From: a virus
DNA length: 53,802 nt
IMG/VR virus record: IMGVR_UViG_3300024344_000017
Coordinates: 1-53,802 of that record
Direction: 5' to 3' (one strand)
Shown here: piece by piece, positions 17,781 through 24,913 of the stretch
Position numbering within the stretch: the stretch's first letter is position 1
Layout of the letters: each line of letters opens with the position of its first letter
Position numbers and translations under genes: made by a program
Notes under the pieces: model-generated
The model's input: only the letters and a program-made list of their open reading frames with translations
What the model was told of the DNA's origin: nothing
The model's database searches: none

Positions 17781-19088
17781 TTAACTTATTCTCCAATTTA
17801 CTTGTCCTTTTGATTTGCTTAATTCGGATAAACCCCAAACCATCGCATCTAATCTGTCAGGACTAGTTTTTATATCTCCTGTGTAAGTGCACATCTGCGA
17901 CTCTAACTCAGGAAAACTACCAACATGGTGAACTCGCTTCTGCTCATATAATGCTGCTATTGGTTCTGCTCTTACTAGCTTACCTCTAGTAGCATGGACT
18001 GACCTGTAGGGAATATCAGTATCTATATTCCTCAATAGTCTTTCCACCAAGTCGCCACCATTGTTCACTTCTGCGACAACTCTATCTGCTTCCCACTCAT
18101 AATAGGCTCGTACTGCCATTCTACCCCATTTATCTGCAGAATACTTCCCTGATATATCTTCTAATACATAATATTCATTATTTGCATCTTTGCCAACTAC
18201 AATTATACCAGTCTCATCGCTATTTTCATTCGCTGTCACTGCAGGGTCTATCGCTACTATTATGTTAGTTAATTCTCTTTCTTCATTTGCACTCAATCTT
18301 GTTTCGTCTATCATATCACTTCTCCACAAAGCACCTTCAAGATTATCTACTATTTCTGCATAAAGTTCTTGGCGACCCATTGTTGTGCCTTCATATCTTT
18401 CTTTAAGCATCGCCAATGCACTTTCAGCTAGGTTTTCTTCATTCTCAAATGTGTTTCCTTTAGTAACATGAACATCATCTCTCTCAACTAACTCTTTAAT
18501 CAGCTTTGTCGGTTTAGGTGTTGTGGTAATTACGCATTGTGGATTATTGCCAAGACGAAGTCCGAACATTAACTGGTCAAATGTTTCTGGATATCTCCAA
18601 GCTGCTAACTCATCACACCATGCTCTATGGAACTGAGGACCACGCAATCTATCAGGTTCTTGTGCTGCAAATCCTGATATTTTAGAACCATTGAATAATC
18701 GTATTTCAGATGTTGATGATGAATAACCTTTGTAATCTCTAGACTTGGCGAAACATTCTTTGGGTATGATAGATAACAAACCACTAGGACCACCGAAACA
18801 TACTCTACGCAAGTCACCATGAGTTGGTGCAACTACAGCACATTGACTGTTTGGATTTCTTAATGCATACAATACAATGTCTTGTGCGCCTGTCCTAGTT
18901 TTACCCCAACCACGACCTGCTAGTATTAGCCATATATAATGATTCCCTTCAGGTGCTACTTGTTTTGCTCTAGCAGTCTTCAGCCAACTAGTGTAAAGAC
19001 TTATCGTCTGCTTGTTGCTTTGTTCTTGCAACTTCGTCAAGCAATTCCATAGCATCTCTGAAGGCTCTTTCTTCAGTGATGTTTGCAT
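17781..19088 (-). CDS. terL: Terminase large subunit
   Basis: A 435-aa packaging motor. ATPase half: Walker A LAGRGWGKTRTG (about residues 54-65), the adenine-binding/coupling region VVAPTHGDLRRVCF, Walker B-like HRAWCDELAAW. Nuclease half: IIVAIDPAVTANE (first acidic residue), DRVVAEVNNGGDL and PDRLDAMVWGLSEL (last acidic residue). The ATG at 19088 overlaps the small subunit gene by 101 bases; the ATG at 19055 (MLWNCLTKL) is an alternative with a shorter overlap, and neither has a clear ribosome site. Confidence 0.95.
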   Translation of the reverse strand: MQTSLKKEPSEMLWNCLTKLQEQSNKQTISLYTSWLKTARAKQVAPEGNHYIWLILAGRGWGKTRTGAQDIVLYALRNPNSQCAVVAPTHGDLRRVCFGGPSGLLSIIPKECFAKSRDYKGYSSSTSEIRLFNGSKISGFAAQEPDRLRGPQFHRAWCDELAAWRYPETFDQLMFGLRLGNNPQCVITTTPKPTKLIKELVERDDVHVTKGNTFENEENLAESALAMLKERYEGTTMGRQELYAEIVDNLEGALWRSDMIDETRLSANEERELTNIIVAIDPAVTANENSDETGIIVVGKDANNEYYVLEDISGKYSADKWGRMAVRAYYEWEADRVVAEVNNGGDLVERLLRNIDTDIPYRSVHATRGKLVRAEPIAALYEQKRVHHVGSFPELESQMCTYTGDIKTSPDRLDAMVWGLSELSKSKGQVNWRIS

Positions 19089-19557
19089 TTAATTCCACAT
19101 TATGTGTTGTTTCTCCTAACGCTAATTTTGCCAGTCTTTGTGCTGAAAGTGCAGCATTAGCTAAAGCATTTATTTGTGAAGGTATGAAACCTTTCTTGCC
19201 ACCATTTATATCATCTGTGTTCTTTCTTATGTTCTGACCTACAGTAGCCATAAGTGCTTTTGCCAAATTGAGACTAGTATTGTCAAACTTCTTTGATTCT
19301 TCGGTTAGGTTTTTGCTACGCTCTACATCTAGTTTGTGTAAATACTCTGCTTGGAATTGTTCTTTTTCATGCTTCCAGTTTTCTTTGTTAGCTACCCTGT
19401 AAAGTGTTGATTTTGCTACCTTATGTTTCTTGTGCAGTTCTTCTAAGGTAAATACCACTCTTGCGCCACTATCATCTGTAATACCTTGCACAAACTCATT
19501 CCTTATTTTGAGTTTTAGCGTGTCAGTTAGTTTTAGATTTCTAGTTTTTTTGGTCAT
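18988..19557 (-). CDS. terS: Terminase small subunit
   Basis: A 189-aa protein with a helix-turn-helix near the N-terminus (FTLEELHKKHKVAKSTLYRVA, about residues 36-56, followed by WKHEKEQF), then a long helical segment suited to ring formation. Position immediately upstream of, and overlapping, the large terminase gene supports DNA-recognition subunit. It is the first gene of the minus-strand late operon, preceded by a promoter at 19579-19607. Confidence 0.88.
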   Translation of the reverse strand: MTKKTRNLKLTDTLKLKIRNEFVQGITDDSGARVVFTLEELHKKHKVAKSTLYRVANKENWKHEKEQFQAEYLHKLDVERSKNLTEESKKFDNTSLNLAKALMATVGQNIRKNTDDINGGKKGFIPSQINALANAALSAQRLAKLALGETTHNVELNANITEERAFRDAMELLDEVARTKQQADDKSLH

Positions 19558-19578
19558 TTTTTCTCACTTATTCTCACA

Positions 19579-19607
19579 AATATAATGCAGAATGGTATAT
19601 AAATCAA
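19579..19607 (-). promoter_or_regulatory. Candidate late promoter for the structural operon
   Basis: On the minus strand: -35 TTGATT (19607-19602), 17-base spacer, -10 TATATT (19584-19579), with predicted start near 19572, 15 bases before the terminase ATG at 19557. It lies in the divergent region facing the plus-strand early promoter at 19627-19669. No ATTCC-type operator overlaps it, so it may be controlled differently from the early promoters. Confidence 0.5.
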
Positions 19608-19626
19608 AATATAACACATTAAACTT

Positions 19627-19669
19627 ATTCCGAACAGGGTTTTCTTTTTGCATATATTTAGGTTATGCT
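19627..19669 (+). promoter_or_regulatory. Operator plus early promoter 1
   Basis: Operator copy ATTCC-GAACA-GGGTT at 19627-19641, then a -10 TATGCT at 19664-19669 and only a poor -35 (TTTTCT around 19640-19645). Operator centre is about 42 bases upstream of the predicted start (about 19676). The weak -35 fits a promoter needing an activator. The transcript leads into the 87-aa gene at 19695. Confidence 0.6.
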
Positions 19670-19694
19670 TAATCTGTAAATTGAAGGAGTTAAA

Positions 19695-19958
19695 ATGAAA
19701 AAATTAATCTACACACAATGTTATCCAGTTGAAGTCAGTCAAAAATTAATGAGCAATGTGCCTGTGGTTGTTAGCTACTACGCTTTCAGTTCTTCTACCG
19801 AAATGCGAATAAATGTTCGTGATAACGCTCACGAGGTTGTGCATGTTGAAAAGTTTGCAAAAAACTTAACACAAACCGAATGTAAAGCTCATTTCAAAAA
19901 AATACTAAAAGAAGATAAAGAATACTGTAATAGTTATTCCGAAAAGGGTTGTTTTTAG
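19695..19958 (+). CDS. Hypothetical early protein
   Basis: An 87-aa basic protein, no recognisable domain (motifs VVVSYYAFSSSTEMRINVRD and a C-terminal KKILKEDKEY). Strong ribosome site GAAGGAG 6 bases before the ATG. First gene of the plus-strand early transcript. The last codons overlap the next operator-promoter (ATTCC at 19936), so promoter and coding sequence share bases. Early position suggests a host-takeover or regulatory role; nothing in the sequence proves it. Confidence 0.7.
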   Translation: MKKLIYTQCYPVEVSQKLMSNVPVVVSYYAFSSSTEMRINVRDNAHEVVHVEKFAKNLTQTECKAHFKKILKEDKEYCNSYSEKGCF

Positions 19959-19977
19959 ATCAAAAATATGTTATGAT
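19936..19977 (+). promoter_or_regulatory. Operator plus early promoter 2
   Basis: Operator copy ATTCC-GAAAA-GGGTT (19936-19950), -35 TTGTTT (19949-19954), 17-base spacer, -10 TATGAT (19972-19977). The operator centre is about 41 bases upstream of the predicted start (about 19984) and its 3' edge touches the -35. The leader ends in TTGAAGGAAATAAAATG, nearly the same leader as at 19681 and 33427. Confidence 0.7.
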
Positions 19978-20013
19978 ATGTCTTGTAATAAATAATAAAT
20001 TGAAGGAAATAAA

Positions 20014-20181
20014 ATGAAAACAATGAATCTCTACGCTTTAGGTGAAACCCCAATAGCTGAAAAAACTACCGAAGAACTTATTGACACTCTAGTAAGCATC
20101 GCTCTTAAAGGTGCTACCGATAAAGGCGATATGTTCTTGTTGTTTCGTGTTGAAGAAGAACTAAAAAAGAGGTGTGCGTAA
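20014..20181 (+). CDS. Small early protein (55 aa)
   Basis: A 55-aa acidic helical protein starting MKTMNLYALGETPIAEKTT and ending EEELKKRCA. Clear ribosome site GAAGGA 7 bases upstream and its own operator-promoter at 19936-19977, which strongly favours a real gene despite the small size. No family recognised. The stop lies in the loop-side strand of a hairpin. Confidence 0.65.
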   Translation: MKTMNLYALGETPIAEKTTEELIDTLVSIALKGATDKGDMFLLFRVEEELKKRCA

Positions 20182-20193
20182 GCGCACTTCTTT
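20168..20193 (+). terminator. Hairpin after the 55-aa gene
   Basis: GTGCG (20174-20178), loop TAAG, CGCAC (20183-20187), extendable by AGAGG/TTCTTT with one mismatch and G-U pairs. The T-rich stretch TTCTTT is part of the stem, not a free U-run, and the ribosome site of the next gene (AGGAG) follows at once. It may be a weak terminator or an element protecting mRNA or limiting read-through. Confidence 0.4.
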
Positions 20194-20204
20194 AGGAGTA
20201 TAAA

Positions 20205-21014
20205 ATGAAGATAATAAAAAATACCTCTGGCTTTGAAACCAAAAAACTGAAATCACTTTACTGTTATATCCATGCTTTAATGTCAAAAGCTGAAGGACGA
20301 CTACCGCAATGGAAAACACTTAAAGTAGAAATAAGGTCTAAGTCTTTTGGGTATAGTGGTCGTGCCTATCTTGGAAAAGTTTTTGGAACTGGTTGGGATA
20401 TGTTCTTATCAATGAGTAATAAATTGAGCATTGAGGAAATAAGCCAGTTGTTTGCCCACGAACTAATGCATAGCTACGGATATGAACATAACCAATATCG
20501 TACTAACCCACTTGATGACAAACAAATTGAATTGATTAAGAGTAAATACAATGTTGAAGATTTACTAATAAAAGATTCGCCTAAAGAAACGCAAGTCAAT
20601 GTTGTAGCTAAAAACTATAAACAGCTAAAACTACGAAAAGCTAACTTGCTCAAAAAACAAAAACAGTATCAGTCTAATCTAAAGCGTATTGATAACAGTA
20701 TGAAAAAGGTTGAGCGTTCAATAGCACAGTATGAAAAGAAATACGACAATGAACGATTGGTAGCCGAGCGTGTGCCAATGACCCAACGCAAAAAAGGTAA
20801 ACACCCAAAACAAGTATGCAAAGAATTGTGTGAGAAACATGATTGGCTTCATATCTATCACGATGATTGGTTTGAAGACGAATTAGTCATTGAAGTCTAT
20901 GACAAAGATAACTATGACGATAGTAATGGAGTTGATTGGGACGATAGATACGAAACATGGAAACAAGCAAAAGAAGTAGCGTTGAAACTAATCAAGGAAA
21001 AGAACAATGCGTAA
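20205..21014 (+). CDS. Zinc metallopeptidase-like protein with coiled coil
   Basis: A 269-aa protein. Residues 85-95 read HELMHSYGYEH, a full HExxHxxGxxH zinc-binding motif (three histidines plus catalytic Glu86) as in metzincin- or archaemetzincin-like peptidases. The region before it (YLGKVFGTGWDMFLSMS) fits the beta strand at the active-site edge. Residues about 130-175 are a lysine-rich coiled coil (KQKQYQSNLKRIDNSMKKVE). The last 70 residues are acidic. Substrate unknown; similar phage zincins are common and may cut host or virion proteins. Ribosome site AGGAG at 20195. Confidence 0.72.
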   Translation: MKIIKNTSGFETKKLKSLYCYIHALMSKAEGRLPQWKTLKVEIRSKSFGYSGRAYLGKVFGTGWDMFLSMSNKLSIEEISQLFAHELMHSYGYEHNQYRTNPLDDKQIELIKSKYNVEDLLIKDSPKETQVNVVAKNYKQLKLRKANLLKKQKQYQSNLKRIDNSMKKVERSIAQYEKKYDNERLVAERVPMTQRKKGKHPKQVCKELCEKHDWLHIYHDDWFEDELVIEVYDKDNYDDSNGVDWDDRYETWKQAKEVALKLIKEKNNA

Positions 21015-21309
21015 ATTAGAAACTTGGGAAGTAGCTATACAAAGGTTTACAGAAACCGCAAATAAAGAATTCGGTGAGGACTACGATAAAATTCCTAGTA
21101 GGGAGTTATCTTCCTCAAGAATGGGTGGTTGGCTAATCAAAGACACTGAAGACATGATGATTGGCTTTGTGCCAATACTTGGTCATGTGAATGTTTATGA
21201 TTACGAACCACAAACGAGTGAAACTGTTAAAGAAAACAGATATTACTCAGCTTTGGCAGAAGAAAACGAAAACCAGTCAAGACAATGGGAGAACATTGAA
21301 GATGAATGA
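21007..21309 (+). CDS. Hypothetical early protein
   Basis: A 100-aa acidic protein overlapping the peptidase gene by 8 bases and the next gene by 8 bases, so it belongs to the same transcript. Readable features are an N-terminal helix (RKLETWEVAIQRFTETANKE), a central beta segment (DTEDMMIGFVPILGHVNVYDYE) and a glutamate-rich end. No family recognised. Confidence 0.65.
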   Translation: MRKLETWEVAIQRFTETANKEFGEDYDKIPSRELSSSRMGGWLIKDTEDMMIGFVPILGHVNVYDYEPQTSETVKENRYYSALAEENENQSRQWENIEDE

Positions 21310-21571
21310 TGATAAATTGAAGATTGAGCATAACATTGAAATGCCTTATTCAAAGCATGGTGGCAAAAACAAAAAGTGGGACAACATAAGAAAAACCATT
21401 TTGTTAATGCAAGTAGGCGATAGTGTCGCCTTTACTAATAGGCATGAGGCTATGCGCTTTAGGACTAGGGCATACACAATGAGCAAGACACAGGAAGTCA
21501 CAGGTAAATGGGTTATAAGGACATTGCATGATGCTGAACCAGTAGCTTGGCGAGTATGGAGAGTAGAATGA
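21302..21571 (+). CDS. Hypothetical early protein
   Basis: An 89-aa basic protein. I start it at the ATG at 21302 (MNDDKLKIEH), which overlaps the previous gene by 8 bases, in preference to an upstream in-frame ATG at 21191 deep inside that gene. The central part (LLMQVGDSVAFTNRHEAMRFRTRAY, with a following TQEVTGKWVIRTL) resembles small DNA-binding-like phage proteins that carry the phrase 'mxxGdSf.f...a..fr..ay', function unknown. Confidence 0.65.
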   Translation: MNDDKLKIEHNIEMPYSKHGGKNKKWDNIRKTILLMQVGDSVAFTNRHEAMRFRTRAYTMSKTQEVTGKWVIRTLHDAEPVAWRVWRVE

Positions 21572-21726
21572 CAAGATTGCGTGTAAAGAACAAATGTATT
21601 TTTGGAGCATTCTTGGGTTATACCGATGAAACAAAAAAGAAAGTGCGGTTTCTTGACGAAGAAACAAATGAAATCGTGGTCTATAAATCAAACCGAGTAG
21701 AGAAAACTTATGATAAATGGAACTAG
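21568..21726 (+). CDS. Small early protein (52 aa)
   Basis: A 52-aa basic protein, MTRLRVKNKCIFGAFLGY..., starting at an ATGA overlap with the previous stop. It looks like a small beta barrel (VKNKCIFGAFLGYTD, KKVRFLDEETNEIVVYKSNRVE). The stop (TAG at 21724-21726) is one base before the next operator. Translational coupling supports it; family unknown. Confidence 0.55.
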   Translation: MTRLRVKNKCIFGAFLGYTDETKKKVRFLDEETNEIVVYKSNRVEKTYDKWN

Positions 21727-21727
21727 T

Positions 21728-21768
21728 ATTCCGATAAGGGTTTTCTTTATAGAGTAAGGAGTTATACT
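21728..21768 (+). promoter_or_regulatory. Operator plus promoter of the replication genes
   Basis: Operator copy ATTCC-GATAA-GGGTT (21728-21742), weak -35 TTTTCT (21741-21746), -10 TATACT (21763-21768). The predicted start (about 21775) falls on or next to the initiator ATG at 21775, so transcripts from this promoter would be leaderless or nearly so. An AAGGAG at 21756 lies 13 bases before the ATG and would only be present on read-through mRNA. Confidence 0.6.
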
Positions 21769-21774
21769 TAAATT

Positions 21775-22419
21775 ATGTCTATAAAATGTCTTAATCAAGC
21801 ACTAAACCAACAAGGACTAACACCAACAAAGAAATTTATATTAGTAATACTAGGCAATTACGCTGACGAACAAGGCACTTGCTATCCATCTTACAGACAC
21901 ATAGCAGATATAGTCGGACTTGCCGACACCAAAGGTGTTCAAAGAGCCATAAAGGAATTTGAGCAAATGGGTTTGCTATACATAGAGCATCGTAAAGCTG
22001 AAAATGGCGGAAACACTAGCAATAGATACCATTTGCGGTTAGGTGAGGGTGTAGAAACCCCCAAGGGTGCAAAAGCGTGGAAGGAGAGGGTGGAGAAACC
22101 CACCAATACTAAAGATAATACTAAAGATAAATATAATGATGCGTTTCTAGAGTTTTGGTCTTTATATCCAAGAAAGCTAGGAAAGAAGATGGCTTATAAA
22201 TCGTTTATCAAGTTTGATGAAAAACATTACAACAAGATTGTTTATGGTGCAGGTAGATTTGCAGAAAGTCAAAAAGCGACAGAAGTAAGATTTATACCGC
22301 ACCCTACAACATGGTTGAACCAAGAGAGATGGCTTGATTGGTTCATAACTGATGAGTATGGGTATGTAATACGACCTAAAGAAGATAAAACCAAAGGAGC
22401 AAATCAGCTTGCAGGATAA
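21775..22419 (+). CDS. Replication initiator, lambda O-like
   Basis: A 214-aa protein. Residues 1-85 are a winged helix (LTPTKKFILVILGNYADEQG, YPSYRHIADIVGLADTKGVQ, FEQMGLLYIEHR) of the HTH_36 / phage replication protein O type, which binds origin repeats. A basic, poorly conserved linker (about 85-125) is followed by a C-terminal domain (FLEFWSLYPRKLGKKMAYKSF ... PHPTTWLNQERW) seen in phage replisome-organiser proteins, expected to load the helicase. The linker-coding DNA contains direct repeats and an AT-rich stretch, a candidate origin, as in lambda O. Confidence 0.82.
   Translation: MSIKCLNQALNQQGLTPTKKFILVILGNYADEQGTCYPSYRHIADIVGLADTKGVQRAIKEFEQMGLLYIEHRKAENGGNTSNRYHLRLGEGVETPKGAKAWKERVEKPTNTKDNTKDKYNDAFLEFWSLYPRKLGKKMAYKSFIKFDEKHYNKIVYGAGRFAESQKATEVRFIPHPTTWLNQERWLDWFITDEYGYVIRPKEDKTKGANQLAG
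22045..22140. other. Candidate replication origin inside the initiator gene
   Basis: Two near-identical 16-bp repeats, GAGGGTGTAGAAACCC (22045-22060) and GAGGGTGGAGAAACCC (22086-22101), 41 bases apart, each an internal inverted repeat (GGGT...ACCC). They are followed by AATACTAAAGAT repeated twice in tandem (22105-22128) and an AT-rich run to 22140 (31 of 36 bases A or T). Iterons next to an AT-rich region within the initiator gene is the arrangement of the lambda origin. Confidence 0.5.
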
Positions 22420-22431
22420 CAGGAGAGTAAA

Positions 22432-24129
22432 ATGAAGCAAGAAACACCAGAAGAACATGGTATAAAATTGAAGAAATATGACTACGGAACACAAAAGGTT
22501 AAGTGTCCACAATGTCAACCACCACACAACATGAAAGACAATCCTTTATCGGTGACCATCAATGAAGAAGGAACAGTTTGGTTCTGTCATCATTGCGACT
22601 GGAAAGGCTCATACTATAAAAACACAGATAGGTATTATGTGCCAAAGAAACCTGTATATCAAAAACCTATAACACCGAAATTGAGCAAGAATCAAAGAAT
22701 GTATGATTACTTCAACAAGCGTGGCATAACTAATACTATCGTTGATGAATTCAAAATCTTTGATGAAAAAGGGTGGTATGGATTTCAGTATTTCAACTTG
22801 AACAATGAATTAATCAACATCAAATACCGAAACGAAAACAAAGAGTTCAGGCAAACGCAAGGTGCAGAACAGATACTTTACAATTATAAAAATGTAGCAA
22901 AACAAGAAGTGGTGGTATTCACTGAAGGCGAGATGGATGTATTGAGTATTGCTGAAGTAGGCTACCAAGCTACAACATTGCCTAATGGTGCACCAAAAGA
23001 AGCTAAATTCAACAAAAACGATGCTAGATACAAAGCATTAGCTAATTGCCCTTTAGATGCTAAGAAGATTATATTGTTCACTGACAACGATGTTGCAGGA
23101 AAAGCATTACACAAAGAGTTGCTACACAGGTTCGGTAAAGATGTTTGTTGGTTTGTTAGAATGCCGAAAGACTGCAAAGATGCAAACGACATACTAAACA
23201 TACATGGTGCGGTAGAGTTAAAACGAATACTAGACGAAGCTGAACCATACCCAATAGATGGTCTATATACCGCTAACGACTATTATTCTCAGATACAAGA
23301 CCTTTATGATGGGAATTATGAAAGACCTATAGAAATAGGCATGAAAGGTCTAGATGATATATATAAGATTATGACTGGGACATTCCACACGATAACAGGC
23401 ATACCAAATCATGGTAAAAGTATTTTCCTAGACCAAATACTGCTTAAATTGGCTATCAATCACGATTGGAAGTTCGCAGTCTTTTCGCCTGAACACTCAA
23501 CCAGTATGCACATACGCAGATTAACGCAAATGTTTACGCAGAAAGGTTTTGACATCGGCTTTGATAACAGAATGGATAAAGATGACTTAAACAAAGCATT
23601 AAAGTTTATACATAAACATTTCTATTTTATAGAAACCAGAGATAGTGTGCCGACTATAGATACTATATTAGATATAGCTAAGAGTAGTATCTTCAAGTAT
23701 GGCATAAATGGTTTAGTCATTGACCCTTATAACGAAGTTGACGCAAAACGCACAGGAAACGCTAGAGAAGATGAGCATATAAGAGATTTTATTTCACTAT
23801 GTAAAAGATTTTCAAGGATATACGAAATAGTGACATGGGTGGTCGCACACCCTACCAAGTTGCCTAAGAGTAATGATGGTGGCTATTTACCGCCTACTGC
23901 CTATGATATTAGTGGTGCAGCACATTGGCACAACCAAGCTGACGCAGTATTAACAATTCATAGAGATTTTGACGAAAACACTACTAGCGTTATAACAAGG
24001 AAAATAAGGGAACAAGACTTGTATGGTAAAATCGGTGAGGCAAAGTTCCAATACAATTTCAAAACTAGGGATTTCCAACCATACGAAAAAAAGATTAGCG
24101 ATACAGATTGGGCAAAAGAGTCATGGTAG
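22432..24129 (+). CDS. DNA primase-helicase, T7 gp4-like
   Basis: A 565-aa bifunctional replication enzyme. N-terminal zinc ribbon with CPQC (Cys25, Cys28) and CHHC (Cys52, Cys55) recognises primer sites; a TOPRIM segment follows (VVVFTEGEMDVLSIAE, about 160-175; IILFTDNDVAGKAL, about 213-226) for primer synthesis. The C-terminal RecA-like helicase has Walker A TGIPNHGKS (about 321-329), Walker B-like GLVIDPYNEVD and the histidine switch region IVTWVVAHPTKLP. With no phage polymerase in the window, it must work with the host replicase. Ribosome site AGGAG. Confidence 0.93.
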   Translation: MKQETPEEHGIKLKKYDYGTQKVKCPQCQPPHNMKDNPLSVTINEEGTVWFCHHCDWKGSYYKNTDRYYVPKKPVYQKPITPKLSKNQRMYDYFNKRGITNTIVDEFKIFDEKGWYGFQYFNLNNELINIKYRNENKEFRQTQGAEQILYNYKNVAKQEVVVFTEGEMDVLSIAEVGYQATTLPNGAPKEAKFNKNDARYKALANCPLDAKKIILFTDNDVAGKALHKELLHRFGKDVCWFVRMPKDCKDANDILNIHGAVELKRILDEAEPYPIDGLYTANDYYSQIQDLYDGNYERPIEIGMKGLDDIYKIMTGTFHTITGIPNHGKSIFLDQILLKLAINHDWKFAVFSPEHSTSMHIRRLTQMFTQKGFDIGFDNRMDKDDLNKALKFIHKHFYFIETRDSVPTIDTILDIAKSSIFKYGINGLVIDPYNEVDAKRTGNAREDEHIRDFISLCKRFSRIYEIVTWVVAHPTKLPKSNDGGYLPPTAYDISGAAHWHNQADAVLTIHRDFDENTTSVITRKIREQDLYGKIGEAKFQYNFKTRDFQPYEKKISDTDWAKESW

Positions 24130-24142
24130 TAAGGGAGGAAGC

Positions 24143-24358
24143 ATGAATAAAACATTAGAAGCAGTAAGGGAAGCTAGTATATCTATAGCTTGTTTGTTAG
24201 ATGATGTTGCAGTTAATGATAGTAGTGAACTAAACTTATCTGAATTGCAAAAAGATATAGAACACATACAGGACAAGATAACGATTATAGAAAACTTTTT
24301 AGAACCTTTTGTAATTGAAGAATTTGAAAACATGAAAACGACAAACGAGGAAGCATGA
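24143..24358 (+). CDS. Hypothetical helical protein
   Basis: A 71-aa acidic, all-helical protein (ISIACLLDDVAVNDSSE, LQKDIEHIQDKITIIENFLE) that could form a coiled coil. Start chosen at 24143 after an AGGGAGG ribosome site; the in-frame ATG at 24023 lies inside the helicase gene. Last gene of this plus-strand transcript, converging with the hypermodification operon. No family recognised. Confidence 0.6.
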   Translation: MNKTLEAVREASISIACLLDDVAVNDSSELNLSELQKDIEHIQDKITIIENFLEPFVIEEFENMKTTNEEA

Positions 24359-24370
24359 ACATATTTTATT

Positions 24371-24913
24371 TTAATGACTGGATATATCTAGCCAATCATT
24401 TAGTTCTTTCGCCAAAGACTCAGTTTCTTTCGGTGTGTTCAAAGAATAATGTTCTATGTTTTTAGCTAGTCTTTGATTAGTGCATATATTGTTTATCTTT
24501 GTTATTCTTGATTTCTTGAATTTTTCTGATTGATTGTCGCCTCTGTGATTATGCCTAAAGTCTAGCGTTTCAGGTATATTCTCTAACACTATAATTCTTG
24601 TGTCATAAGAATTACATAATTTCTCTAAGTTTGTGCCAGTAAATAACCTATCACCCTCAAACAGTATGTTCTTTTCAAACTTATCTATGTATTTATCAAA
24701 GTCGCTTTGAACCGCCATAGAAAGTTTATCTGTCCCTGCGAACACTTCTTGTCTTTCGTATATACCTAAAATACTGATATTCCTTTTAGTTTCAACATAT
24801 CCACGCAACAAACCATACTTAAATTTTGTTTTCGGTTGTATAAACCCCAATAAAGACCTAACTAGTGTTGTCTTACCAGTTGCAGGGACACCGCCTATAG
24901 CTACGCATTTCAT
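24371..24913 (-). CDS. P-loop kinase, predicted 5-hydroxymethyluracil DNA kinase
   Basis: A 180-aa P-loop protein with Walker A GGVPATGKTT (residues 7-16), a base-recognition-like region (LGIYERQEVFAGTD) and Walker B NILFEGDRLF. Its ATG overlaps the end of the pyrophosphorylase-like gene (ATGA). P-loop kinases in such operons phosphorylate hydroxymethyluracil in DNA before a second enzyme replaces the phosphate with an amine or amino acid (known for the putrescinyl- and related thymine phages). Function here is inferred from context; a generic nucleotide kinase is the alternative. Confidence 0.7.
   Translation of the reverse strand: MKCVAIGGVPATGKTTLVRSLLGFIQPKTKFKYGLLRGYVETKRNISILGIYERQEVFAGTDKLSMAVQSDFDKYIDKFEKNILFEGDRLFTGTNLEKLCNSYDTRIIVLENIPETLDFRHNHRGDNQSEKFKKSRITKINNICTNQRLAKNIEHYSLNTPKETESLAKELNDWLDISSH

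Noticed and set aside
24355-24465. A 36-codon frame (MNIFYFNDW...) starting at an ATGA overlap after the 71-aa gene
   Set aside because: It has a ribosome site but runs antisense into the P-loop kinase gene and has no recognisable content; most likely chance.
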